7,345 nt of DNA from Planctomycetota bacterium (GCA_013816415.1 JACDEN010000114.1:308-7652); one strand, 5' to 3'; positions 1 through 6,057 are shown, numbered from the stretch's first letter. Program-made: numbers and translations. Notes: a model not told the origin generated them from the sequence alone.

Positions 1-733
1 GTCCGACGGTGACGCGGAAGCTGGTCGCGCACGACCACACGCGGTCGCCGGCGACACTGTCGACGCCGAGACGCGAACTGCCCAGCCGGGCGCCGGGGCC
101 GGGCGGCAGCGAGGTCCAACGCGGGACGCATTGCTGGACGAGCACCGGGATCGGCGCGAAGTAGTCGCTCAGGACGCACTGCAGTCCCATCGCCGAACGC
201 GGCTGCCGACCGAGGATGCCGGCGTAGCGCAGCAGATCATCGTCGGCGTCGTCGGCGTCGTCATCTTCGCGTCCAGTTCCCAGCAGCTCGGCGATCAGCC
301 GTCGGCAGCGCTCGCCGGTCGCGGCATCGGCAATCGGCCGGTATTTGGCCGCGGCCTCATGGAACAGCGCGAGGAGCCGATGATTGAACAGGTCGATGAG
401 ATCGCGCGCGCGTCCCTGGTCGTCCTGATCGAGCAGGAATTCCGTGACGAAGGCCGGCAGCGGTGAACCGGGGCCGTACAGGCCGAGCACCGGCGTGGTG
501 ATCTCGAAGACCCGCGGCGGACCCGGGGCGATCTCGCGGATCGATTCCACTTCCGCCGCGGGAAATGCGAGATGCAGCGCCGGCCGGAAGCGGATCGCAG
601 CGCCGGCGGCCTGCAGCAGCCGCGTCGCCTGCAGCAATGGGAAGGACCGCGGACGGGCGAGGAGATCCTCGATCAGGGTCGGCTCCCGATCCGGTTCCTT
701 CAGCGGCTGCCTCGCGGGTGCGGCCGCGTTCAC
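1..733 (-). CDS. tssG: T6SS baseplate protein TssG (ImpH/VasB family), 3' end cut by window edge
   Basis: Baseplate wedge subunit of the type VI secretion system, which works with TssF, TssE and TssK in the cytoplasm at the inner membrane. 244 codons are visible of a family usually about 330-350 residues long; the C-terminus lies beyond base 1. Family signatures seen: FRPALHLAFP (residues 49-58), LGLYGPGSPLP (83-93), DLFNHRLL (114-121) followed by KYRP, and an RSAMGLQ...DYF block near 180-193. The start is a GTG at 733-731 whose bases overlap the tssF stop (GTGA). No ATG is available before residue 182, and the conserved block begins soon after the GTG, so the GTG is well supported. The tight overlap implies translational coupling to tssF. 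One oddity is an acidic run of Glu and mostly Asp at residues 156-166, in a variable region of the family. Identification is secure; only the exact start is slightly uncertain. Confidence 0.93.
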   Translation of the reverse strand, partial: MNAAAPARQPLKEPDREPTLIEDLLARPRSFPLLQATRLLQAAGAAIRFRPALHLAFPAAEVESIREIAPGPPRVFEITTPVLGLYGPGSPLPAFVTEFLLDQDDQGRARDLIDLFNHRLLALFHEAAAKYRPIADAATGERCRRLIAELLGTGREDDDADDADDDLLRYAGILGRQPRSAMGLQCVLSDYFAPIPVLVQQCVPRWTSLPPGPGARLGSSRLGVDSVAGDRVWSCATSFRVTVG

Positions 734-2445
734 AGCAAGGCCCGTCCGCCGAGCCGCGCCGGGCGCCGGTCGCTCACCACGCCGCCCGCGCGGACGACGG
801 TCAGCTGACTGAAGGAATTGAGGCTGACGTACTGGCTGAACAACTCGTCGAGCAGCGACACCAGCAGGTGCTGGTCGCCGGCCGACCCTGGCTGCTCCTC
901 GGCCATGGTCAGCTCGATCGCGATGCCGCGCACCGGCAGGCCGTCGACCAGGCGCGTGGCGGGCGCGCTGCGCACCGAGACGATGCCGTCCTCGACGCGC
1001 CGACGTGAGGCCGTCGCCGCTTCGGGCCGGCGATCGTAGAGGTCGAGCAGGCGCCGCAGCGATTCGATGTCGACCAGCGACTCGACATTCAAGCCGAGGT
1101 GCGACAGCATCTGCCAATGCACCGCGCCATCGGACGGCGCGGCGATGGGCGGGGTCGGACGAGTACGGTTGCGGCAGCGCACCCCGGTCGGCGTCTTCGC
1201 TCCGGGCACGCGGATGTCTCCGATGCCCAGGCTGGCGGCAAGCTGCCGATTGGTGCAGGTCAATGCCAGCGACAGCGTCTCTGGGCGCGATGCGGGATCG
1301 GACGTGACCGCGATCGCGACATCGCTGCCATCGCCATCCAGCGCACAGCGGCGGCGGAGCTGGTATTGCGGCGAGCGGTCGTCGCGCCGCCGGCCGCGGT
1401 GGTAGAGCGGCGCGTACGTCCGGCTGTCGGAACCGCGCGCGCCGCCCTCGACGCGGTCGATCGCATAGACCTCGGCGTGCGACGGATCGTGGCCGGCCGC
1501 GCGCACGCGGTACTCGCCCTGCCGGTGGTCGACGCGGATGGGATCACCGTCGCATGCGAAGAGGTTGACCACGGGCGTGCAGTTGAGCACCACGTCGGCG
1601 GCCGTGAGCTGCGGCATGCCCTCGGGCAGGCGTTCGAGCTGGAACACCACGGTGAACGAGGGCCGCGTCCCCATCGGCGCGACGCGGTCGAGACCGATGA
1701 GGTCGAGGAACAGGAACTTCGCGGGGAATGCGAAATATTCCTGGAGCAGCCGCAGCGCCGGCATCGACGCCGCCGCATCGGGCAGCAGCGCCTCGTGGTG
1801 CACGAAGCCGACCGGCCGGATCGCATCGGCGGGAAGCGCCACGGGGTCATGACCATCGACGACGACCTGCACGCCACGGCACGCGCCGAAAAGCGCCTGC
1901 CGGAGCCACCTGCCCGAGACGCCCTCGCCGCCGAAGTGCAGACGCAGCCGCTGCAGTCCGAGGTGATCGCGCGACGCCCCCTCCGGAAGGTCGAAGGTGA
2001 GCCGCAGGCAGCCGCCGCCATCCGGAACCACCGTCAGCGCGGAGAGCCGCACCGGCGTCACCGCGACGTCGTACGCGGTGCGGAAGCGGCAGCGCGCGCC
2101 GTCGATCGGCACCGACTCGAGCACGGCGCCGCGCGCCACCTCGACCACGTCGCGGGCCTGCGGCATCGGCGAGAACTCGACCACGGCCATCGACGGGATG
2201 GGACGCAGGAAGCCCGGCCAGAACAGGTCGAGCACTGCGTGCGTCAGCTCGGGCAGATCGTCGTCGAGCTTCTGGCGGATGCGCGCGGTGAGGAAGGCGA
2301 AGCCTTCGAGCAGCCGCTCGACATCCGGATCTGACCCCTCGGCGGCCAGATGCGGCGCCGCGCCGGGATGGATGCGCGCGAATTCGCGTCCCAGTCCGCG
2401 CAGGTGCGCGAGCTCGTCGTGGTAGTATTTCGGCAGCGACGACAT
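730..2445 (-). CDS. tssF: T6SS baseplate protein TssF (ImpG/VasA family)
   Basis: Largest baseplate wedge component of the T6SS; in characterised systems two TssF copies pair with one TssG in each wedge. 571 residues, slightly shorter than the common 590-630. The N-terminus is textbook: MSSLPKYYHDELAHLR, then GREFARIHPGAA, DPDVERLLEGFAFL, RIRQKLDDDLPE and the IPSM stretch before residue 90. Later family marks are SLALTCTNRQLAASL, WQMLSHLGLN, LRRLLDLYDRR, RGIAIEL and, near the C-terminus, LLDELFSQYVSLNSFSQL, ending in the usual Arg/Gly-rich tail (PARLGGRALL). The ATG lies three bases after the tssE stop (TGA ACC ATG), with no clear Shine-Dalgarno, so translation probably depends on ribosomes finishing tssE. 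The stop overlaps the tssG start. The frame is intact throughout. Long open frames on the opposite strand here are GC-driven shadows. Confidence 0.97.
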   Translation of the reverse strand: MSSLPKYYHDELAHLRGLGREFARIHPGAAPHLAAEGSDPDVERLLEGFAFLTARIRQKLDDDLPELTHAVLDLFWPGFLRPIPSMAVVEFSPMPQARDVVEVARGAVLESVPIDGARCRFRTAYDVAVTPVRLSALTVVPDGGGCLRLTFDLPEGASRDHLGLQRLRLHFGGEGVSGRWLRQALFGACRGVQVVVDGHDPVALPADAIRPVGFVHHEALLPDAAASMPALRLLQEYFAFPAKFLFLDLIGLDRVAPMGTRPSFTVVFQLERLPEGMPQLTAADVVLNCTPVVNLFACDGDPIRVDHRQGEYRVRAAGHDPSHAEVYAIDRVEGGARGSDSRTYAPLYHRGRRRDDRSPQYQLRRRCALDGDGSDVAIAVTSDPASRPETLSLALTCTNRQLAASLGIGDIRVPGAKTPTGVRCRNRTRPTPPIAAPSDGAVHWQMLSHLGLNVESLVDIESLRRLLDLYDRRPEAATASRRRVEDGIVSVRSAPATRLVDGLPVRGIAIELTMAEEQPGSAGDQHLLVSLLDELFSQYVSLNSFSQLTVVRAGGVVSDRRPARLGGRALL

Positions 2446-2448
2446 GGT

Positions 2449-2856
2449 TCAGGTGCGGATGGTCAGGCGGCCGGAAGGATCGACGGTGGTGCGGAACAGC
2501 AGGCCGTCGTGCTCATCGCCGACCAGGCGCGCGGTGACCTGGAAGTGCAGGAGCAGCGCATCGCGCGCGGTGTCGACGAACGCCACCTCGACGGCGCGCA
2601 GACGGGGTTCGTAGCGTTGGATGCAGGCTCGGATCGACTCCTGCAGGCGGCTGAGGGACGCTGGGAAATCGAGGGCGATCTCGTTCGCCGCCGGCGTTCC
2701 GAGGTCCATCTGCGCGGCGGCCGAACCGACGCGGGTATTCAGCAGGTTCTGGAGATTGGCCAGGATCGACCGCAGGAGCGCGCCGCGGTCCCGGATGGCG
2801 CTCGGCGCGTGAGCCGGCCGCGCCAGACGTTCGAACAGCGATGCCGACGGGCTCAT
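2449..2856 (-). CDS. tssE: T6SS baseplate protein TssE (gp25-like)
   Basis: Baseplate component homologous to phage T4 gp25, which links the baseplate to the first ring of the sheath. 135 residues, normal for the family (about 130-170). It starts MSPSASLFERLARP. The conserved gp25 features are visible: the SILANLQNLLNTR helix (typical form S-V-x-x-D-L-x-x-L-L-N-T-R, here with Asn in place of the usual Asp) at about residues 31-43, ALDFPASLSRLQESI in the middle, and the diagnostic YEPRL followed by AVEVAF. The start is fixed by frame: the open frame runs much further upstream into tssC, but the first ATG beyond the tssC stop gives a normal TssE N-terminus, and no other start codon lies in frame between the tssC stop and this ATG. 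The position where a Shine-Dalgarno is expected holds a GC palindrome instead. Downstream tssF starts after three bases. Confidence 0.94.
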   Translation of the reverse strand: MSPSASLFERLARPAHAPSAIRDRGALLRSILANLQNLLNTRVGSAAAQMDLGTPAANEIALDFPASLSRLQESIRACIQRYEPRLRAVEVAFVDTARDALLLHFQVTARLVGDEHDGLLFRTTVDPSGRLTIRT

Positions 2857-2862
2857 CCAGGC

Positions 2863-2874
2863 GGCCGCGCGGCC
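2863..2874. repeat. GC-only palindrome in the tssE ribosome-binding region
   Basis: The 12-base perfect palindrome GGCCGCGCGGCC sits 6-17 bases before the tssE ATG, where a Shine-Dalgarno would be. In the transcript it can only form a short hairpin, or pair with other GC-rich RNA, and there is no purine-rich ribosome site nearby. The palindrome is seen directly; any effect on tssE translation is inference. In such a GC-rich genome a chance palindrome is quite possible. Confidence 0.4.
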
Positions 2875-2887
2875 ACCAGGGAGCCGC

Positions 2888-4372
2888 TCACTTGTCGAGC
2901 TTTCCGACCAGCGACAGGGTGAACGACGCGCCCATGTACTTGAAGTGCGGCCGCACCTTGAGCCCCACGCGGTACCAGCCGGCGTCGCCGGGGACGTCCT
3001 CGACGGTGATCTGCGCATTGCGCAGCGGGCGGCTGTTGCGCACCGACGCCTGGGGATTGTCCATATCGGCGACGTACTGGCCGATCCAGGCGTTGAGCTC
3101 GCGCTCGAGATCCGAGCTCTCCTTCCATGAACCGATCTGCTCGCGCTGGAGCACCTTGATGTAGTGGGCGAGCCGGTTGACGATGAACAGGTACGGCAGC
3201 TGCGTGCCGAGCCGATAGTTGGTCTCGGCCTGCCTGCCCTCGGCGCTGTTGCCGAAGGTTTTGGGCTTCTGGCAGGAATTCGCCGAAAAGAAGCAGGCAT
3301 TGTCGGAACCCTTGCGCATCGCCAGGGCGATGAAGCCCTCTTCGGCGAGCTCGAATTCGCGGCGCTCCGAGATCAGCACCTCGGTCGGGATCTTGGTTTC
3401 GAGGTCGCCCATCGACTGGAAGTGGTGCAGCGGCAGATCGTCGACCGAGCCGCCGCTCTGCGGGCCGATGACGTTCGGGCACCAGCGGTACTTGGCGAAG
3501 CTCTCGGTGAGTCGCGTGGCGAAGGCGAACGCCGCGTTGCCCCACAGGTAATTGCCGTGCTCGCCGCCGACGTCCTCCTGATACGCGAACGATTTCACCG
3601 GCACGGTGTCCTGGCCGTACGGCAGGCGCAGCAGGAACCGCGGCAGGGTGAGGCCGACCGAGCGCGCGTCCTCGCTCTCGCGGAAGGAGCGCCACTTGGC
3701 GTACTGCGGCCCCTCCAGGATCGACTTCAGGTCGTTGAGGTTCGGCAGGCGCTCGAAATCATCGAGGCCGAAGAACTTCGGCGCCGCGGCGGCGATGAAC
3801 GGCGCATGGGCCATGGTCGCCACGCTCGCGGCCTTCTGCAGCAACGCGATGTCGGGCGCCGTCGGCGCGAAATCGTAGTTGGCGATCAGGGCGGCGTAGG
3901 GCTCGCCGCCGAACTGGCCGTACTCGCCCGAGTAGATCAGCTTGTAGAGGCCGGATTGGGCGACCTCGGGCGCATCCTCGAAATCCGCGCGCAGACCGTC
4001 CTTGGACACGTTCAGCAGTTTGATCACGGTGTTTTCGCGGAAATCCGCGCGGTCGATCACCAGCTTGAGGCCGCGCCAGGCCGACTCGAGCGCCTGGAAG
4101 CGATCCTCGTGCAGGATCTCGTCGAGCTGGCTGCCGACCTTGCGGTCGATCTCGGCGATCATCGCGTCGACCGCCTGCTTGTCGACCTTGGCCGCATCGC
4201 GGCCGGCCAGCAGTTCGGCGATGAACGCGCCGACTCCTTTGCGCGCGATCGCGTAGCCGTCGTCCTGGGGTGCGAGCCTGGTCTGCGCCATGATCTGGTC
4301 GAGGAGCGATCCCTCTGCGGTGGTGGCTGCTGCGGGAGCGGCGGCGGCTTTGGCGGATGAGGTGTTGGCCAT
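2888..4372 (-). CDS. tssC: T6SS contractile sheath large subunit TssC (VipB/ImpC family)
   Basis: Large subunit of the T6SS sheath, which assembles in the cytoplasm with TssB around the Hcp tube and contracts to drive the spike outward. 494 residues, the normal length. The N-terminus is Ala/Thr-rich, then SLLDQIM. Sheath signatures run in order: RFQALESAWRGLKLV, EYGQFGGEPYAALIANYDF, LPRFLLRLPYG, NYLWGNAAFAFA, WCPNVIGPQSGGSVDDLP, KIPTEVLISERREFELAEEGFI, then LGTQLPYLFIVNRLAHYIK, LNAWIGQYV and a terminal TLSLVGKL. The ATG at 4372 is preceded by AAGGA with a six-base gap, a good ribosome site. It lies 59 bases after tssB and 31 bases before tssE, in one apparent operon. No hcp gene follows it. 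All key blocks are intact, so this should be a functional sheath protein. Confidence 0.98.
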   Translation of the reverse strand: MANTSSAKAAAAPAAATTAEGSLLDQIMAQTRLAPQDDGYAIARKGVGAFIAELLAGRDAAKVDKQAVDAMIAEIDRKVGSQLDEILHEDRFQALESAWRGLKLVIDRADFRENTVIKLLNVSKDGLRADFEDAPEVAQSGLYKLIYSGEYGQFGGEPYAALIANYDFAPTAPDIALLQKAASVATMAHAPFIAAAAPKFFGLDDFERLPNLNDLKSILEGPQYAKWRSFRESEDARSVGLTLPRFLLRLPYGQDTVPVKSFAYQEDVGGEHGNYLWGNAAFAFATRLTESFAKYRWCPNVIGPQSGGSVDDLPLHHFQSMGDLETKIPTEVLISERREFELAEEGFIALAMRKGSDNACFFSANSCQKPKTFGNSAEGRQAETNYRLGTQLPYLFIVNRLAHYIKVLQREQIGSWKESSDLERELNAWIGQYVADMDNPQASVRNSRPLRNAQITVEDVPGDAGWYRVGLKVRPHFKYMGASFTLSLVGKLDK

Positions 4373-4378
4373 GGGGCT

Positions 4379-4383
4379 TCCTT
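4379..4383 (-). promoter_or_regulatory. Ribosome binding site of tssC
   Basis: AAGGA on the minus strand, six bases before the tssC ATG. It fixes the start of tssC and suggests efficient independent initiation. The tssE, tssF and tssG starts downstream lack comparable sites. Confidence 0.75.
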
Positions 4384-4431
4384 AAGCGAGCTGTGCGTGC
4401 TGAGCGTGCGGGGCGCGAGTCGGAGGGCGGA

Positions 4432-4917
4432 TCAGGTCGCAGCGGCGCCGAGTTCCTGCAGCAGCGCAGCGCGCGCGGCGGGATCGGCGATCAGATCCTG
4501 GATCTTCTTGCGGAAGGCCGGCACGTTGCCGAGCGGACCTTTCAGCGCGGACAGCGCCTCGCGCAGCTCGAGCAGTTTCGACAGTTCGGGCACCTGGCGC
4601 GCGATCGACTCGGGCCCGAAATCCTGGAGCGAGCGGATCGCCAGCTGCACCGGCAGGTCGCCGCCGTCCTGGGCGAGGCGGTTCGGCACCTGGATGTCCA
4701 GACTGATCTGCTGGCTCGCGATCACGTCGTCGAAATTGTCCTTGGTGACATTGACCGGCTTGCGCTCCTCGAGCGGGGTCGTGTCGTCGCGTTGGGTGAA
4801 GTCCCCCATCACCAGCACCTTGAGCGGAAGCTCCTTTTCCTGGCGGGCCCCACCGGTCGAGGCCTGGTAGACGATGTTCACCCGTTCTTTGGGTGCGACT
4901 GATGCATCCTGTGCCAT
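4432..4917 (-). CDS. tssB: T6SS contractile sheath small subunit TssB (VipA/ImpB family)
   Basis: Small subunit of the T6SS sheath; pairs with TssC and is required for sheath assembly and contraction. 161 residues, typical for the family (about 160-170). Seen in sequence: an N-terminal RVNIVYQ strand, then EKELPLKVLVMGDF (family pattern eKeLP...V..GDF), PLEERKPVNVTKDNFDDV, the LDIQVPNRL strand, LQDFGPESIARQVPEL, and the C-terminal LLELREALSALKGPLGN helix region. The ATG at 4917 has AGGAG five bases upstream, which settles the start. It appears to be the first gene of the operon: about 90 bases separate it from the repeat element at 5008-5166, and the gene beyond is unrelated to T6SS. The promoter should lie in 4918-5007 or inside the element; I could not identify one with confidence. 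Confidence 0.97.
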   Translation of the reverse strand: MAQDASVAPKERVNIVYQASTGGARQEKELPLKVLVMGDFTQRDDTTPLEERKPVNVTKDNFDDVIASQQISLDIQVPNRLAQDGGDLPVQLAIRSLQDFGPESIARQVPELSKLLELREALSALKGPLGNVPAFRKKIQDLIADPAARAALLQELGAAAT

Positions 4918-4922
4918 GCGGA

Positions 4923-4927
4923 CTCCT
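4923..4927 (-). promoter_or_regulatory. Ribosome binding site of tssB
   Basis: AGGAG on the minus strand, five bases before the tssB ATG; a near-consensus Shine-Dalgarno that fixes the start. Confidence 0.8.
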
Positions 4928-5006
4928 GCTTCCCTAACGTTGCAGGCGTAGGGATCGCAACAAACCTCCGGAGCACAAGAGGAAACTTGGAGCCGATCCG
5001 AGTTGG

Positions 5007-5041
5007 GCTAGCAGGATGCTGATAAACAGCATCCTGCTAGC
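5007..5041. repeat. Perfect 15-base foldback at left end of the element
   Basis: Arms 5007-5021 and 5027-5041 are perfectly complementary around the five-base loop ATAAA. It is far too long to be chance. As RNA it would form a very stable stem upstream of tssB. No U-run follows it on the minus strand, so it is not a canonical intrinsic terminator for transcription entering from the PIG-L gene, though it could still impede read-through. It is the left-end counterpart of the shorter hairpin at 5141-5162. Confidence 0.85.
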
Positions 5042-5096
5042 GCTCATGAATTCCCGGCGCGCCCTGCGGTCGCTATTTTGCCGGTAATTCATGAGC
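5042..5096. repeat. Internal long inverted repeat of the element
   Basis: Arms 5042-5058 and 5080-5096 (GCTCATGAATT then CCCGGC or ACCGGC) pair at 16 of 17 positions around a 21-base loop. The left arm begins at the base after the left-end hairpin finishes, so the two structures abut without a gap and can stack as one cruciform-prone unit. Confidence 0.8.
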
Positions 5097-5111
5097 TTTG
5101 ACTTTTTGTCC

Positions 5112-5130
5112 AGGGGGCGGTGCGCCCCCT
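5112..5130. repeat. GC-rich hairpin inside the element
   Basis: AGGGGGCG (5112-5119) pairs with CGCCCCCT (5123-5130) around a three-base loop, GTG. A T-run (5102-5107) lies on its left side on the plus strand; on the minus strand this reads as A's, so it does not make a terminator in the direction of the flanking genes. Confidence 0.7.
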
Positions 5131-5140
5131 TCAACCCCCA

Positions 5141-5162
5141 CAGGGTGCTTATCAGCACCCTG
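5141..5162. repeat. Right-end hairpin, immediately downstream of the PIG-L stop codon
   Basis: CAGGGTGCT (5141-5149) and AGCACCCTG (5154-5162) form a perfect nine-base stem with a four-base loop. On the PIG-L transcript the stem begins at the very next base after the UAG stop. It may protect the 3' end or slow polymerase; without a following U-run I do not call it an intrinsic terminator. It is the right-end copy of the left foldback, with one stem pair changed on both sides (see findings). Confidence 0.75.
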
Positions 5163-5930
5163 CTAGATCTGGGCGAGGAGGTCGACGTCCGCCGGTGCCG
5201 ATTTGTAGCGCGCGAAGCCCTCGGCGTAGCGTGCGCCGCATTGCACCCCGCGCACGATCGACCGGCCGAGGATGAATTCCGACTGGGCGTGGACCAGGAT
5301 CGAGCGGTCGCCCTGGCGATGGTCGATGACGGTCAGGCGCCGCAGCGCGTCGGGCCATCCGGGCGATGTCGAATACATCTCGTCGAAGGCGTTGTTGAGC
5401 GTCAGGAAATCGAACATCACCCCGCCGATGTCGACGAAGGCCTCGGGTCGGAACGTGCGCGCATTGATGTCCAGCGCGTACTGCAGGATCTGCCGCGGCG
5501 GCTTGTACGCACGGTCGGGCGGCAGGAAGCAGGCCCCGTGCATCGCCGCCACGCGCGACGCGATCCCGAGGGCGGCGTGATCCTGGTTGGAGTCCTCCTC
5601 CCACGGGCAGAACACCAGATCCGGCTTCGCGTCGGCCAGATGCTGCGCGAGTTGACCGCTCAGCGCCTGGCCGTTCTCGAGGCGGAGGTAATCGTGGCCG
5701 AGGGTGACGAGCGCGATCCCGGCCTCGGCCGAGATGCGCTGGAGTTGCGGTTTGATCTCGGCCTCTCGTCCGCATACCACCGGCCACGCGCAGTAGGTCG
5801 AAACCGCCTGGATGACGGTGACCTGGTAGCCTTTCCGCGCCGCCTTCAGGAGCGTGCCGCCCATGCCGTACCAGTGATCGTCGAGGTGGGCGCCGATCGC
5901 GACGATCGACAAGCGGGGCCCGGTGGTCAT
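5163..5930 (-). CDS. PIG-L/LmbE family metal-dependent N-deacetylase
   Basis: 255 residues, usual for this family of zinc hydrolases that remove acetyl groups from N-acetylglucosamine-type conjugates (relatives include MshB and BshB). The N-terminal strand RLSIVAIGAH leads into AHLDDHWYGMGGTL (residues 14-27), a variant of the canonical A-H-P-D-D-E signature. His15 and Asp18 would bind metal and Asp17 would be the general base. The second metal site is the EDSNQDH motif, with His118. The C-terminal RGVQCGARYAEGFAR block (227-241) also fits the family. The substrate cannot be read from sequence. The ATG at 5930 puts the first strand where the family has it; a GTG at 5954 in the same frame is a possible alternative, and neither has a strong Shine-Dalgarno. 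The open frame continues up to 6038, but that part is translated heptamer repeat and is unlikely to be protein. The stop codon TAG lies in the terminal CTAG of the adjoining element. Confidence 0.9.
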   Translation of the reverse strand: MTTGPRLSIVAIGAHLDDHWYGMGGTLLKAARKGYQVTVIQAVSTYCAWPVVCGREAEIKPQLQRISAEAGIALVTLGHDYLRLENGQALSGQLAQHLADAKPDLVFCPWEEDSNQDHAALGIASRVAAMHGACFLPPDRAYKPPRQILQYALDINARTFRPEAFVDIGGVMFDFLTLNNAFDEMYSTSPGWPDALRRLTVIDHRQGDRSILVHAQSEFILGRSIVRGVQCGARYAEGFARYKSAPADVDLLAQI

Positions 5931-5981
5931 GCGCGGCAGTTTAGTTTCGAGCACGCTTTTCCCAGTGTGAATTGGTAAAAT

Positions 5982-6005
5982 GGTTGGTGGTTGGTGGTTG
6001 GTGGG
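5982..6005 (+). repeat. G-rich heptamer array (GGTTGGT x3 plus GGG)
   Basis: Three perfect tandem copies of GGTTGGT (5982-5988, 5989-5995, 5996-6002) followed by GGG. Six GG pairs separated by one or two bases could form a two-tetrad G-quadruplex on the plus strand, which is the template strand for the PIG-L gene just downstream. It lies about 50-75 bases before the PIG-L start. Copy number is likely variable between strains (inference). Confidence 0.7.
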
Positions 6006-6057
6006 TATTGATATCGCTGTCTGAGCATCAACCGGCAAAATCTACAGGCTGGCACCG

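Larger units (their letters stand above)
5008..5166. mobile_element. MITE-like non-coding element with 18-base terminal inverted repeats
   Basis: The left end reads CTAGCAGGATGCTGATAA (5008-5025). The right end, on the minus strand, reads CTAGCAGGGTGCTGATAA (5166-5149). The two match at 17 of 18 positions in inverted orientation. Each end also folds back on itself as a hairpin. Between them lie a 17-base inverted repeat with one mismatch (5042-5058 and 5080-5096) and a GC-rich hairpin (5112-5130). No plausible protein is encoded, so this would be a non-autonomous element moved by a transposase elsewhere, or a large REP/BIME-like palindromic repeat. The palindromic CTAG at both extremities may be the target duplication or part of the repeat; the sequence cannot distinguish these. 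It separates the T6SS operon from the PIG-L gene and provides that gene's stop codon. The symmetry is directly visible; mobility is inferred from architecture alone. Confidence 0.65.

Noticed and set aside
1099..2334. Long plus-strand open frame of 411 codons opposite tssF
   Set aside because: It is a shadow of the GC-rich tssF gene: composition is Arg/Ala/His-rich with no recognisable domain, and the minus-strand frame is an unambiguous TssF.
3164..4360. Long plus-strand open frame of 398 codons opposite tssC
   Set aside because: It mirrors tssC codon positions, has low-complexity Arg/Leu/Glu composition, and tssC itself is certain.
4945..4975. Sigma-54-like promoter upstream of tssB (CCGG ... 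TTGC on the minus strand)
   Set aside because: The gap between the GG and GC dinucleotides is nine bases rather than the strict ten, and the rest of the -24 box does not match.
5007..5041. Intrinsic terminator of the PIG-L transcription unit
   Set aside because: The stem is strong but no U-run follows it on the minus strand, so it is recorded as a repeat hairpin instead.
5021..5050. Possible outward sigma-70 promoter in the left end of the element (TTCATG, 18-base gap, TTTATC on the minus strand) driving tssB
   Set aside because: Only about three of six positions match consensus in each box, and both boxes lie in inverted-repeat arms; not strong enough to call.
4934..5158. Minus-strand small open frame (74 codons) with a hydrophobic stretch, upstream of tssB
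   Set aside because: It reads straight through the hairpins of the repeat element, has no ribosome site, and its hydrophobic part derives from the foldback sequence.
5091..5978. Plus-strand open frame of 295 codons opposite the PIG-L gene
   Set aside because: The minus strand carries the PIG-L motifs; the plus frame starts inside the repeat element and has no domain features.
5931..6038. N-terminal extension of the PIG-L protein to an ATG at 6038
   Set aside because: The extension mostly translates the heptamer repeats, adds 36 residues not expected before the first strand of the family, and lacks a ribosome site.
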